Notes: generated by a model not told the origin, from the sequence alone. Numbered from the stretch's first letter, positions 35,211 to 45,361 are shown. The stretch: 64,000 bases of DNA from Anaerolineaceae bacterium (GCA_016841525.1 JAENYZ010000005.1:209084-273083); one strand, 5' to 3'. Made by a program: numbers and translations.

Positions 35211-38054
35211 TTAATCGTTGTTGACTTTCGCCTGTGCGGCAGCTAATCTAGCAACGGGCACACGGTATGGTGAACAGCTTACGTAATTGTTGCCGACCAG
35301 GTGGCAGAATTCAATTGAGCTTGGGTCACCACCATGCTCGCCGCAAATACCGACTTCAAGGTCAGGGCGCACTTTGCGACCTTCTCGCACAGCGACGTCC
35401 ATCAACCGACCGACGCCTTTGCGATCCAGTACCTGGAATGGATTTTCGGGCAAGATGCCTTCATCCACATAGGTGATCAAGAAGTTACGCTCAGCATCAT
35501 CACGGCTGTAACCATAAGTCATTTGAGTCAGGTCATTGGTGCCAAAGGAGAAGAACTCGGCCACTTCTGCAACCTCACCAGCTGTAAGTGCTGCGCGTGG
35601 GATTTCGATCATCGTGCCGAACTTGTAAGTGAATTCAACACCTTTTTCTTGCATAACCTTCTTAGCGATTGATTCGAGTTCGGGTTGAACTTTCTTCAAC
35701 TCGTTGACATGTCCGGTCAAGGGGATCATGATCTCAGGCTTGACAACGATACCCTTATTCGCTGCATCGCTGGCTGCCTCAAAGATCGCTCGAACCTGCA
35801 TTCTCATGATGTCAGGATAAACGATGCCAAGGCGAATACCGCGCAAACCCATCATTGGGTTGCTTTCATGCAGTTTCTCAACAGCTGCAAGCAGTGTTTC
35901 TTTTTCTTCTAAGCCATCGGTCTCACCTTTGGTGCGCATTTCAGTGACCTCAACCAGCAATTCCTCCTGTGAGGGCAGGAACTCGTGCAGTGGCGGGTCA
36001 ATCAAGCGAATAATCACGGGTAGACCGTCCATGGCTTCGAACAAACCAAAGAAATCCGAACGCTGCGAGGGCAAGAGATGCTCGAGTGCATTGTAATATT
36101 CTTTGACGGCTTTGGATTTTTCGAGCGTCACGTTTGCTTTAGCAAATTCTGCTTCAATCTCTTCACGGACGGATTCACGCATCTTCTGGCCGTCAACCTT
36201 TCCGGTCTTAAGGAAACCTTCAAGACGTTCGACATTGTTTATCAATTTTTGAGCTTCTTCCGCGTTGAGGATCATTTTCTGAACAAAGGGTAATCGTACT
36301 TGTTCAAAGAACATATGCTCAGTTCGGCAAAGGCCAATACCCTTGGCGCCGAATGAGCGTGCTCGGCGTGCATCTGCCGGGTAATCTGCATTCGCCCAAA
36401 CCTGCAGCCGTGCAATCTCATCTGACCAATCCAACAATGTCATCAGTTCAGTTTGCTCTTCAAGGTCAGGGGTTGACAAATCAAGCTTGCCAATATAAGC
36501 CTCACCAGTGCCGCCATCCAGTGAGATCCAATCACCTTCATTGACGGTTTTGCCGTCGGATTTCATCACGCGCTTGTCCATATCAATTGCCATCATGGAC
36601 GCACCTACGATACAGGGGACGCCAAATTGTCGGGCAACCACTGCTGCATGGGAGGTGGCGCCGCCTTCACTGGTCAGAATACCTTTGGCTGCCAGCATAC
36701 CATGGACGTCATCAGGTTTGGTGAAAGGCCGTACCATGATCACATCCTGGCCTTTTTCCTGGGCCATTTTTTCAGCAGTGTCAGCGTCGAAATAAACCTG
36801 TCCTACAGCTGCGCCGGGTGAAGCATTCACACCAGTTGCAAATAATTTCTTTGATTGGCGTGCAGCTTCGACTGTCGCGGTATCAAATTGAGGGTGAAGC
36901 ATCTGGTTGACCTGTTCAGGTTCAACGCGCATGACCGCAGTTGTTTTGTCAATGAAGCCTTCGTTTGCCATGTCAACGGCAATCTTGATAGCCGCTTTAG
37001 CCGTCCGTTTGCCTGTGCGGGTTTGCAGCATCCACAGTTTGCCACGCTCAATGGTGAACTCAACATCCTGCATATCTTTGTAATGATCTTCAAGCTTCGT
37101 TGTGATGCCTAAAAATTGTTCATAAACTTCAGGAAGTTCTTTCTGCATTTCACGAATGGGCTTTGTATTGCGGATACCCGCAACGACATCTTCACCCTGG
37201 GCGTTCATCAAGAACTCGCCATACAATTTCTTTTCACCGGTGCCCGGATCCCGGGTGAAAGCTACGCCGGTTCCCGAATCATCACCCATATTTCCAAATA
37301 CCATTGTGACGATATTAACTGCGGTACCAAGATCGTCAGGAATATTCGCTCGGCGTCGATAATCAATCGCTCGTTTCGCATTCCAAGAATTAAAGACTGC
37401 CTTGGTGGCTAACTCAAGTTGTTTGACCGGATCCTGTGGAAAAGTAAAACCCATTGCCTGTTTGACAACAACTTTAAATTTCTCGGTCAATTCCTTCAAA
37501 TCATCTGCGCCAAGATCCGTATCATCCTGTGCACCTTTTTCCTTTTTAGTTTCATCCAGAACCTCTTCAAACGCTTCATCGGAAATGCCAAGGACCACCG
37601 AGCCGAACATCTGGATCAACCGACGATATGAGTCATACACAAAGCGCTCATTTTTAGTCAATTCAACCATGCCTTCAGCGGTCTCATCGTTTAAACCGAG
37701 GTTGAGCACGGTGTCCATCATGCCAGGCATGGACATCTTCGCTCCAGAGCGGCAGGAAACCAGCAGCGGATTTGAGGGATCACCGAATTTTTTGCCAGTT
37801 TGTTTCTCAACAGCTTTCAAAGCTGCTAAAGCCTGGTCCCACATACCTTCAGGAAATGTCTGATCATCCTGGTAGGCGATACATGCTTCTGTTGTAATGG
37901 TGAAGCCGGGGGGAACAGGTACATCGATACGCGTCATCTCAGCAAGGTTAGCACCTTTACCGCCAAGAAGCGTGCGAACGCCATCCCAACTGCCGGCATA
38001 TTTCTCTGCCTGTTCAACTTCGTTGAACAAATAAACCCATTTCTTTTCTGTCAT
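35211..38054 (-). CDS. ppdK: Pyruvate, phosphate dikinase
   Basis: PPDK interconverts pyruvate, ATP and phosphate with PEP, AMP and PPi, and often serves glycolysis in anaerobes. The 947-residue protein is slightly longer than the usual 870-900. It has the ATP-grasp domain with GGKGANLAEMTRIDVPVPPG, MSMPGMMDTVLNLGLND and QDVEFTIERGKLWMLQTR, the phosphohistidine GGATSHAAVVARQFGVPC, and the C-terminal PEP domain with GICGEHGGDP (catalytic Cys). All key residues are intact. AGGAGG precedes the ATG. The gene is monocistronic with its own promoter, and lies next to the 2-oxoacid dehydrogenase operon. Confidence 0.97.
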   Translation of the reverse strand: MTEKKWVYLFNEVEQAEKYAGSWDGVRTLLGGKGANLAEMTRIDVPVPPGFTITTEACIAYQDDQTFPEGMWDQALAALKAVEKQTGKKFGDPSNPLLVSCRSGAKMSMPGMMDTVLNLGLNDETAEGMVELTKNERFVYDSYRRLIQMFGSVVLGISDEAFEEVLDETKKEKGAQDDTDLGADDLKELTEKFKVVVKQAMGFTFPQDPVKQLELATKAVFNSWNAKRAIDYRRRANIPDDLGTAVNIVTMVFGNMGDDSGTGVAFTRDPGTGEKKLYGEFLMNAQGEDVVAGIRNTKPIREMQKELPEVYEQFLGITTKLEDHYKDMQDVEFTIERGKLWMLQTRTGKRTAKAAIKIAVDMANEGFIDKTTAVMRVEPEQVNQMLHPQFDTATVEAARQSKKLFATGVNASPGAAVGQVYFDADTAEKMAQEKGQDVIMVRPFTKPDDVHGMLAAKGILTSEGGATSHAAVVARQFGVPCIVGASMMAIDMDKRVMKSDGKTVNEGDWISLDGGTGEAYIGKLDLSTPDLEEQTELMTLLDWSDEIARLQVWANADYPADARRARSFGAKGIGLCRTEHMFFEQVRLPFVQKMILNAEEAQKLINNVERLEGFLKTGKVDGQKMRESVREEIEAEFAKANVTLEKSKAVKEYYNALEHLLPSQRSDFFGLFEAMDGLPVIIRLIDPPLHEFLPSQEELLVEVTEMRTKGETDGLEEKETLLAAVEKLHESNPMMGLRGIRLGIVYPDIMRMQVRAIFEAASDAANKGIVVKPEIMIPLTGHVNELKKVQPELESIAKKVMQEKGVEFTYKFGTMIEIPRAALTAGEVAEVAEFFSFGTNDLTQMTYGYSRDDAERNFLITYVDEGILPENPFQVLDRKGVGRLMDVAVREGRKVRPDLEVGICGEHGGDPSSIEFCHLVGNNYVSCSPYRVPVARLAAAQAKVNND

Positions 38055-38120
38055 ACGTCCTCCTAAATTAAGGTATTTAATTAGCTATCTTGATACGAAA
38101 ACTGATCAATCAAACAAGTA

Positions 38121-38149
38121 ATTCTACCATACAGGATAAAGATTCCCAA
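38121..38149 (-). promoter_or_regulatory. Promoter of ppdK
   Basis: TTGGGA (38144-38149) and TAGAAT (38121-38126) on the minus strand are 17 bases apart and the -10 carries an upstream TGG extension. The leader is about 60 bases. Confidence 0.6.
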
Positions 38150-38326
38150 AAAGATTCGGGGAAAATAAGCAGATTTTCACCTGCGAATCCTGATGAAATT
38201 CTTAACATCATTTTTTTTCACAATGCCACATTTGATTCTGCTCTTTAAAAGAGTGAAAATGAACAAATCAATCCACTTTTTGTGTATCTGATTGGCAAAT
38301 CGATATAATAAACAAAAGGAATAAAT

Positions 38327-38809
38327 ATGCCAGTCCACATTGAGAAGATAAGTGAAAAAGATAAAAAAGAAGTTCTTGCCATCCTGCAATCATTCTGGGG
38401 GGACAGTAAGATTGTCGTTCAAATTGAAATATTTGATGCATTGAGCCTGGATGGTATAAAGGCTGTCGACAATAATAAAATCTTAGGGATCTGTCATTAT
38501 CGTATCTCTGATAAAGAATGTGAAATTCTCACTCTGGCAAGCCTTAACCCGGGACAGGGCATTGGCAGTGCTTTACTTAATGAAGTTGAAGATATCGCAT
38601 TAAACGCTGGCTGTCATCTTATAAGTGTGACCACAACCAATGACAATCTCAATGCCCTGGGCTTTTACCAAAACCACGGGTATCAACTGGCAGCCCTTTA
38701 CCCAAAACAGGTGGTTATTTCCAGGCAATTAAAACCAGAAATTCCTGAAATTGGGTATCATGGCATTCCAATTCGGGATGAACTGCGACTGGAAAAGGTA
38801 CTGAAATGA
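38327..38809 (+). CDS. GNAT-family N-acetyltransferase
   Basis: A 160-residue GCN5-related acyltransferase. The acetyl-CoA pyrophosphate loop is visible as LNPGQGIGSALLNEVED near residue 76, followed by TTTNDNLNALGFYQNHGYQ in the typical C-terminal motif B. The substrate is unknown. A TATAAT at 38304-38309 and an AAAAGGA site precede the start. It overlaps the downstream lipoprotein gene by four bases (ATGA), suggesting a two-gene operon, although nothing else links the two functions. Confidence 0.9.
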   Translation: MPVHIEKISEKDKKEVLAILQSFWGDSKIVVQIEIFDALSLDGIKAVDNNKILGICHYRISDKECEILTLASLNPGQGIGSALLNEVEDIALNAGCHLISVTTTNDNLNALGFYQNHGYQLAALYPKQVVISRQLKPEIPEIGYHGIPIRDELRLEKVLK

Positions 38810-40305
38810 GTTTTATGGTTTTTATATTTTTTGGAATAATTTGGAGATGGTTTAAAAAGTCCATTATAAATTTTATCTTGCTCATTTCTCTCTGGATGCT
38901 TTTGCCTGGATGCCTATCCTCGCCCGCCAACCCAAACACAGAAGAATTGCAAACTTCGCCAACATCTTTCATAGAAGTTCTGCCCACAACTACACCTAAT
39001 CAAACTCACGCACCCCTACCTCGACAGCGCGGACCGTTCTTGTTGATCCAGACCAATTTGGAAGAATATAAAATATTTGACCTATCAACAATTGAGGCTG
39101 CTGCTTTCATACCGCCAACTCCGCAAAGGGGATTTAATTTGAATGACAGGCTTTCCCCCAGCGGTCAAAAAATGTTTTTTCCAGATGTTCAGGGCAACAT
39201 CATCCTGACTGATTTGGTCACCGGACAAATTCTTGAAACCCATTCCCCATCAAGTGATGCAGCCATTTTCGACCTGAATTTAACTGTGGAAACCGCAAGA
39301 TCCAACTTAACAGAAATAGACTATCCCGATGCTGATTTGATGAGATTGATTGAAACCGCATATCAAGAATCCATCGCAGATATCCGCTGGTATCATAACG
39401 ATCAATTCATGCTCACAGTCCACCCATCAACACCCACCAGTACCAATTTGTATTTATATAATCTTGCATCAAAAACCCGGATTGAACTTGAAAAGCTGCC
39501 AGGACTGGTCGTGGACTACCAGGTTTCTCCTGGCGGGAAGCACATTCTGGTTAGAAAAGCATATGTTGATGATCTACAAACATGGATGCACGATCTTTAT
39601 TACCTAATTAACGTTGACACAAAAGAAGTCCAACCCATCCCCATGCCCACCCTGGTTGATAACCCAAGTCTCACCTGGCTTACCAATGAGCTTATAGGTA
39701 TAAATCACCAGATGCAGCCCATCGGCGGCGTGGATTATTCCATCTTCAATTTGAACAACCAGGCATTAAGGCAGGTGATCAAAGGCCCATTCACTCATAT
39801 AAGCCAGTACAAAGATAAATTATTTATTCTCAAACAGAATAATTCTTCCGATATCACAACGACCTCTCTTATCACCAATGAGGGGGATATGCTGAACCAG
39901 CAAGATCTCAACGACCGATGCTTTTACAAAGGGAGAATGGGTGACTTCATCCTTATTAATTGTGAAACCGACAGCTTGCTGCTGGATGAAAATTTAGACG
40001 TAACGCCCCTGGGCGATCGGGTTTCCTTGCTTTCCTCAGCACCTGGGGGCGACTTTGTCATTTATGTAAATAAGGACGGGGGAACTTTTTTTCTCAATCA
40101 AATCAGCCTGGAGCGCCAACCCTTCCTACTTGAAGGCACACCGCTCGAAATCCGTTGGCTGCCTGACTCGTCAGGATTTCTTTATCGTCTGAGCGGCGAA
40201 TTATATCTTTATGATATTGATCGAAAGCAGAGCACTTTGATATTAACCTCACCCCACCTCAGCGATTACACCAATATCAATGCCGTTTGGATCGACATCA
40301 ATTAG
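38806..40305 (+). CDS. Putative lipoprotein with propeller-like repeats
   Basis: A 499-residue protein. Residues 1-36 contain a long hydrophobic N-terminus and end at the lipobox-like LLPGC (Cys36), with several Trp and Lys residues before it, so an unusually long signal. A Thr/Pro linker (PTTTPNQTHAPL) follows. The rest resembles WD40/TolB-type propellers: strands such as NDRLSPSGQKMFFPD, NIILTDLVTG, LYLYNLASKTRIEL and YQVSPGGKHILVRKA recur. No catalytic motif. The start overlaps the acetyltransferase stop. A shorter start within the hydrophobic stretch cannot be excluded. Function unknown. Confidence 0.75.
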   Translation: MSFMVFIFFGIIWRWFKKSIINFILLISLWMLLPGCLSSPANPNTEELQTSPTSFIEVLPTTTPNQTHAPLPRQRGPFLLIQTNLEEYKIFDLSTIEAAAFIPPTPQRGFNLNDRLSPSGQKMFFPDVQGNIILTDLVTGQILETHSPSSDAAIFDLNLTVETARSNLTEIDYPDADLMRLIETAYQESIADIRWYHNDQFMLTVHPSTPTSTNLYLYNLASKTRIELEKLPGLVVDYQVSPGGKHILVRKAYVDDLQTWMHDLYYLINVDTKEVQPIPMPTLVDNPSLTWLTNELIGINHQMQPIGGVDYSIFNLNNQALRQVIKGPFTHISQYKDKLFILKQNNSSDITTTSLITNEGDMLNQQDLNDRCFYKGRMGDFILINCETDSLLLDENLDVTPLGDRVSLLSSAPGGDFVIYVNKDGGTFFLNQISLERQPFLLEGTPLEIRWLPDSSGFLYRLSGELYLYDIDRKQSTLILTSPHLSDYTNINAVWIDIN

Positions 40306-40310
40306 CAGAA

Positions 40311-41498
40311 TTACCCCGGCTGGTTGGCGTTTCCATTTGTCTTTGGTAGAAAATTAATAAACAATAAGCCAAGAGGCAGCAATCCCGCACTGATCAGGAA
40401 GGTAAAGCGCAAATCAACCAGGTCAGACAAATAACCAACCATGAGGATTGCTATCGAATGCAAGATAAAACTAATCGCCATATAAACCCCATTGGCAAAT
40501 GATCGGTTGTCTGAAAAATTCTCAATGACCACAGCCATTAAAACCGGTACAATCGCAATGGCAAAGAAGCCAAGCAGAACCAGCAAAAGGATTTTCCATA
40601 CCCCATCTGCTTGAATAAAAAGAAACATCAAAATTGGGGTAACAAGATACGAGCTGAAGAGTAATTTTCTGCGTCCGAACCGATCGCTAAGTGGGCCGGC
40701 AATTAAAGCGCCAAGCATCCCCGCAACTTGAAGAATGGTTAATGAAGCACCAGCAACCCATAATGTGGATCCCTGGGACTTCAAATAAGTTGGAAGGAAG
40801 GTTGTTAAGGTCGCAGACACCATCGACCGTGTGAAGAGCAAAACAGCGACCGGGCCCATAATATGCTTCATCTTTTTTATCGCTTGCCACCAATGAGTGG
40901 AAACCGGGTTCTTTTTTGGCCTGGTTGTAATCCCATCCAATTTTCCAAACAAGAACACGGACATTAATATGCCGCCAATCATCAGCCAGGGCAAACCGCC
41001 AGGTTCGAGATAAGCGATGGCTGTCACGATGATTAAGGGTCCCAGAGCACGCCCAAGCTCTCCTCCGACCATCCAAAAGCTCATCCCTTTCCCCAATTTA
41101 CTGCCAGAAAAAGTGCTCCCCAATACGGGTGCAACCGCATGCAGCGATGCAGAACTGATCCCCGCAGAAAGCAACAGTAATGTTAAAATTCCGTAGGATG
41201 GCGCAATACCCAGTAAACTCATGGCGACCCCGGTAATGGCCGGGCTGAGAACGATCAGCAGTTTCAAATTCCTTCGATCAGCCAGGCGCCCGATTAGCGG
41301 CTGGGTTAAAGATGGAATTTGTAGAAACACCGATAATAAGCCCGCAGCAGTATTGGTCATCGAAAACTTCTCAATTAAGACGGGTAATAAAGCCAGTAGA
41401 AAAGCGGTATAGGTATCGTGCACTGCGTGAGCAGATGCCAGTACAGAAACTTTTTTTGTTTGAAAGTCTTGTTCTTTACTATTTAATTCAATGCTCAA
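40311..41498 (-). CDS. Major facilitator superfamily transporter (fosmidomycin-resistance type)
   Basis: A 395-residue, about 12-helix MFS permease. It has PLIGRLADRRNLKLLIVLSP, a typical loop 2-3 motif, and the block SSASLHAVAPVLGSTFSGS followed by GKGMSFWMVGGELGRALGPL, which resembles the fosmidomycin resistance (Fsr) subfamily; a second motif copy is LIAGPLSDRFGRRKLLFSS. Likely a drug or small-molecule proton antiporter. The start is placed at TTG 41498 because an AGGAGA site lies just upstream; a GTG at 41543 would give 15 more residues without such a site. The gene is alone. Confidence 0.88.
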   Translation of the reverse strand: MSIELNSKEQDFQTKKVSVLASAHAVHDTYTAFLLALLPVLIEKFSMTNTAAGLLSVFLQIPSLTQPLIGRLADRRNLKLLIVLSPAITGVAMSLLGIAPSYGILTLLLLSAGISSASLHAVAPVLGSTFSGSKLGKGMSFWMVGGELGRALGPLIIVTAIAYLEPGGLPWLMIGGILMSVFLFGKLDGITTRPKKNPVSTHWWQAIKKMKHIMGPVAVLLFTRSMVSATLTTFLPTYLKSQGSTLWVAGASLTILQVAGMLGALIAGPLSDRFGRRKLLFSSYLVTPILMFLFIQADGVWKILLLVLLGFFAIAIVPVLMAVVIENFSDNRSFANGVYMAISFILHSIAILMVGYLSDLVDLRFTFLISAGLLPLGLLFINFLPKTNGNANQPG

Positions 41499-41712
41499 GA
41501 AGTTCTCCTGCCTAAAAGTTATAAATAGATTCCTTTTGCGCACTTTTAATAAATATACGCAATAGTTTGGAGCTTTTGTAAGTTTATCAGATTATTTGGA
41601 TAAACTTAAATTTGATTTGCTGAATATTGTATAATTAAGTAGTGATTTCTTTTATTGGGTAAAAATATTCGACCTTTTACTTGAAAGCAGCAGCACTAAT
41701 TGAAAGGTGATT

Positions 41713-42918
41713 ATGAAAATAAAATTCCCCGAAGGCTCAACAGGGGTGCATCCACCAACAGCCGCAATTGCAAGAATTTTGCAATTAAATGGGGTCGTTA
41801 ATCCGATTTCTGGACAGCCGTATTCAGAAGCCCTTCTGCTGGGTATTGGCGGTGGGATTGATATCGGCTACGTCCTTTATCAATTTCAACATCTGCCGTA
41901 CCCCTTACTGGTTCTGGGATTTCGTCACCAGTGGAACTATACACAGGCGTTTTTACATAATTTATCTGAGCGCTTATTCTTGTCTATGACATTCCAAGAA
42001 TATCAGGATGAGACTAATGCACAGGACGGCCTCCAGAAAGCATTACAAGATGGTAAACCTGCCATTGTATGGGTCGATAAGGCATATCTGCCCTATCACC
42101 GATTACCCGAAACTCTCAAAGGTTTGATCAACTACCAGGTGACAGTCTACGAACGTGATGGTCGCTTGTGGCGTTTGTTCATTGACGATTTATCAGAGCA
42201 CCCCATTGAAATCAGAGAAAAAACTTTCACATCAGCCAGAGCTAACCTCAGCCAGAACAATTTCTTGATGATGGTTTATCAAAAAGCGGGAAGCATTAGC
42301 GATAATGAGCTGCGTGAAGCTATTCTTGATGGAATCAGAACCTGTGCCACACGACTGACACGCCCACTTAAAATCATTGGCATCAGCAATTTAGAAAATT
42401 GGGCTGAAAAGCTAATCGATCGTCATGACCGCCAGGCATGGCCAGTTGCTTTTAAAAACCAAATTGGCTTGTATCAAGCCCTTCGCACCACCTATGAATC
42501 GATTAAACTTAATGGGACAGAAGGATTTGCATTAAGAAAACTTTATGCGAACTTTTTACATGAGGCTGCAGGCATTCTCAGCAATCCAGCGTTAAATGCC
42601 ATAACCGGTCAATATCTACAGCTTTCAAATCACTGGTCAAGTCTTGCGGAAAACGCCCTCCCGTCAAAAATCGCTGATTTTGACCGGGTTAAAAAATTGT
42701 TAAACAAGAAATATGAATCATACCGTGAAGGTAATTGGGAAACTTTTGAAAACACAGTTAAAAAGCTTAACACATTGGAGGAAAAAATCATCAATAATTT
42801 TCCTCTCGACAATTATGAGACTGGTAAACTTTTCGAACGTTTATCAAACCAAATTCAACTGATTGCTGAACTTGAAACAAATGCCGCGCAGCGTCTTCGT
42901 GACGTTACACGGCGATGA
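41713..42918 (+). CDS. BtrH N-terminal domain protein
   Basis: A 401-residue protein with the architecture of BtrH-like proteins (peptidase C39-like BtrH_N domain plus C-terminal DUF4872-like helical part). The LGIGGGIDIGYVLYQFQH glycine loop near residue 48 and DGKPAIVWVDKAYLPYH near residue 116 are typical. BtrH transfers an acyl chain in butirosin biosynthesis using an N-terminal Cys; here the equivalent region reads STGVHPPTAAIARIL with no Cys, so a transferase mechanism is doubtful. ATG at 41713 is preferred over the GTG six bases earlier because of the AAAGGTG site. The downstream SDR gene is 25 bases away. Confidence 0.82.
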   Translation: MKIKFPEGSTGVHPPTAAIARILQLNGVVNPISGQPYSEALLLGIGGGIDIGYVLYQFQHLPYPLLVLGFRHQWNYTQAFLHNLSERLFLSMTFQEYQDETNAQDGLQKALQDGKPAIVWVDKAYLPYHRLPETLKGLINYQVTVYERDGRLWRLFIDDLSEHPIEIREKTFTSARANLSQNNFLMMVYQKAGSISDNELREAILDGIRTCATRLTRPLKIIGISNLENWAEKLIDRHDRQAWPVAFKNQIGLYQALRTTYESIKLNGTEGFALRKLYANFLHEAAGILSNPALNAITGQYLQLSNHWSSLAENALPSKIADFDRVKKLLNKKYESYREGNWETFENTVKKLNTLEEKIINNFPLDNYETGKLFERLSNQIQLIAELETNAAQRLRDVTRR

Positions 42919-42943
42919 AAAATTGCAGACATAAGAGGTTCCT

Positions 42944-43954
42944 ATGAATATTTTGATTTTAGGCGGCAAACGATTTTTAGGCATTGCACTGGTAGAAGCT
43001 GCGCTGAAGGCAGGTCATACGCCAACACTTTTTAACCGCGGTTTGACAAACCCTGAAATGTTTCCATTGGTTGAAAACCTGATTGGAGACCGTGACGGCG
43101 ATCTCAAAGCGCTAAAGGGCAAAAATTGGGATGCGGTTATTGATACAAGCGGGTTTATTCCCAGAATTGTCAAACAATCTGCCTCCTTTTTGTCAGACAA
43201 ATCTGATTTGTATGTTTTCATTTCATCCCTTTCGGTTTACCAGGATTTTAAGACCCCCGATATCACTGAAGACTACCCATTGGCACAATTAGAAGATCAA
43301 TCAGATGAAGATTACTCCGGTGATTCTTATGGTCCACTCAAAGCGCTTTGTGAATATGAGATTCAACAAAACTTTGATGGCAAAGTCCTTGTCCTTCGCC
43401 CGGGTCTCATTGTCGGACCGAATGATCCAACCGATCGATTCACCTATTGGCCCTGGCGTGTATCTCTGGGTGGCAAGGTTTTAGCACCTGCACCACCGAG
43501 TTCAAATTTGCAAATCATTGATGTTCGCGATCTTGCAGAATTCATTGTTCGAATGGTAGAAAATCAAAGTGAAGGTGCTTATAACGTTACCGGTCCAAAA
43601 AAGCCGGTCACAATGGGATCCTTATTAGTGTCAAGCCGTGAAGCATCTTTATCCGATGCCAGCTTTGTTTGGGCAGAAGAAACATTTTTGCTTAGAGAAG
43701 GTGTCACCCCCTGGGTGGATTTGCCCTTGTGGATCCCTTCATCTGATCCAAATTTTACAGGGTTTTATAATATCAACAATAACAAAGCGGTAAAAGCGGG
43801 ATTAAGCTTTCGACCTTTATCACAAACAGTGTCCGATACCCTCAACTGGCTGAAAACACGACCTGAAACAAAGAAATTAAAGGCAGGTATGGATATCGCC
43901 CGGGAAACTGAATTGCTGTTAAAGTACACCCCTGAACATGATATGGAATATTGA
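42944..43954 (+). CDS. NAD-dependent epimerase/reductase (atypical extended SDR)
   Basis: A 336-residue Rossmann-fold protein. The N-terminal glycine motif is LILGGKRFLG (GxxxFLG type) and the active-site Tyr-Lys pair is SYGPLKALCE near residue 130. VLRPGLIVGPNDPTDRF and IDVRDLAEFIVRM are typical of isoflavone-reductase-like or NAD-binding SDR members. Likely acts on a sugar nucleotide or a small ketone; substrate not known. It follows the BtrH-like gene by 25 bases with an AGAGGTT site, suggesting an operon. Confidence 0.88.
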   Translation: MNILILGGKRFLGIALVEAALKAGHTPTLFNRGLTNPEMFPLVENLIGDRDGDLKALKGKNWDAVIDTSGFIPRIVKQSASFLSDKSDLYVFISSLSVYQDFKTPDITEDYPLAQLEDQSDEDYSGDSYGPLKALCEYEIQQNFDGKVLVLRPGLIVGPNDPTDRFTYWPWRVSLGGKVLAPAPPSSNLQIIDVRDLAEFIVRMVENQSEGAYNVTGPKKPVTMGSLLVSSREASLSDASFVWAEETFLLREGVTPWVDLPLWIPSSDPNFTGFYNINNNKAVKAGLSFRPLSQTVSDTLNWLKTRPETKKLKAGMDIARETELLLKYTPEHDMEY

Positions 43955-43963
43955 ATTTGAGGA

Positions 43964-44482
43964 TTAAGACGGATACTTTTCCCAATGCACCCGATCGGGA
44001 TCGTACTGTGTGCGCGGTTTTTTCTCTTCTGCAGGATAACCCACGTAAATCACATTCAAAGGTTCCACATTCTTTGGGAGATCAAGAATTTTTGAGATTC
44101 GTTTTTTAAAATTATGAATTGGGTGCACCCCTAACCAAACAGTCCCTAAACCCAATGCTACTGCTGCTAAAAGAATATTTTCTGTTGCAGCGCTGCAATC
44201 CTGCACCCAAAAATCAGCAGCCTTTGGATGCTCAAAAAATGAGGTATTGCCGCAAACGACAATTGCTGCAGGTGCATTGTGCTTCCCGAACATTAATGAT
44301 GAACGGATTGAATCAATGGTTTTGGGATCGGTGACGACAACAAATTCCCATGGTTTAATATTCATCGCCGAAGGCGCTGCCATCGCAGCTTTCAGTAAGG
44401 TTTCCAACTTTTCTTTTTCAACTGGCTTTTCTTGATAATTTCGAATGCTCCTTCGAGCATAAATGGTGTCAATGATGGACAT
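43964..44482 (-). CDS. Nitroreductase-family flavoprotein
   Basis: A 172-residue FMN-dependent nitroreductase-fold protein. IYARRSIRNYQEKPV at the start and AAPSAMNIKPWEFVVVTD near residue 35 bind FMN; later come DCSAATENILLAAVALGLGT and VHPIHNFKKRI, near the typical C-terminal GYP segment (VIYVGYPAEEKK). The substrate is unknown. An AAGGAAG site precedes the ATG. It is transcribed towards the SDR gene and ends nine bases from it. Confidence 0.92.
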   Translation of the reverse strand: MSIIDTIYARRSIRNYQEKPVEKEKLETLLKAAMAAPSAMNIKPWEFVVVTDPKTIDSIRSSLMFGKHNAPAAIVVCGNTSFFEHPKAADFWVQDCSAATENILLAAVALGLGTVWLGVHPIHNFKKRISKILDLPKNVEPLNVIYVGYPAEEKKPRTQYDPDRVHWEKYPS

Positions 44483-44556
44483 TTCGTAATTTCTTCCTTG
44501 TTCTTATATGTTTAGGATTTATAAAAATGTGAAAATTTTTTTGATTCTACTTATAC

Positions 44557-45345
44557 TTATCCCTTATCTAGCTTCACTTTTGATAAAAGCCATTCCAAAC
44601 CCTCTCCTAATGCTTTTGGTGCTTCAATCATCGGCATATGACCAGCATCTTTAATCAATAAGAATCTTCCTTGCGGAAGTGAATTTGCCATTTGGCGAGC
44701 CATATCAACATCAATGATCTGATCTTCCTTCCCTGCAACAACAAGTACGGGCACCTCAATTTTAGGGAACAAATCCATTCTTGAGGGTCTTTCTGCCATT
44801 CCCATTAATGCGCCAATGATTCCATCCGTATCTGTCCCAGCCAATATCTGATGGCTTTGACGCCTGATACTTTCATCCTTTGTCAATTTTGGTGCCAGAC
44901 TTTCAGCAAGCACAACGGTGCCGTTTTCCCTGATAGCCTCAACCATCTGGTGTCGATCTTTTTGTTTTGCCTCTGAATCTGCTGCCGCATGGGTCGTGAT
45001 CAATCCCAAACCTGAAAAGCGTTCTGGGAATTTTTCAGCAAATGCCAGGGTGACGTAGCCACCCATGGAATGACCGCAAATGACTGCTTTATCGCAATTC
45101 AGAAAATCCAATAATTTGGACAGGTCTTCTGCCAGGACTTCCATCGAATACGCGCCTTTTGTTACCTGGCTCTCGCCATGACCGCGCAGGTCTGGAAGAA
45201 TGACCGTATGGGCACTCAGATAATTTTCAGCCATTGCTTTCCAAATGCTTCGGTTCAATCCAAACCCATGGATCAAAACGATGGGAAGACCCGTCTCGCC
45301 AATGATCTCAAACCCCATTTGAATGCCATTAATTTCTGCTTTCAT
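44557..45345 (-). CDS. Alpha/beta-fold hydrolase
   Basis: A 262-residue hydrolase. HGFGLNRSIWKAMAENYLSA forms the oxyanion region, GHSMGGYVTLAFAEKFP the nucleophile elbow, VVAGKEDQIIDVD the acid residue and KDAGHMPMIEAP the catalytic His. The pattern fits the broad 3-oxoadipate enol-lactonase/BioH-like group; substrate unknown. It lies 16 bases after the nucleotidyltransferase gene and may be co-transcribed with the tdk-hpt-cca group. Confidence 0.9.
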   Translation of the reverse strand: MKAEINGIQMGFEIIGETGLPIVLIHGFGLNRSIWKAMAENYLSAHTVILPDLRGHGESQVTKGAYSMEVLAEDLSKLLDFLNCDKAVICGHSMGGYVTLAFAEKFPERFSGLGLITTHAAADSEAKQKDRHQMVEAIRENGTVVLAESLAPKLTKDESIRRQSHQILAGTDTDGIIGALMGMAERPSRMDLFPKIEVPVLVVAGKEDQIIDVDMARQMANSLPQGRFLLIKDAGHMPMIEAPKALGEGLEWLLSKVKLDKG

Positions 45346-45361
45346 TTAAGAATCCTGTTAC

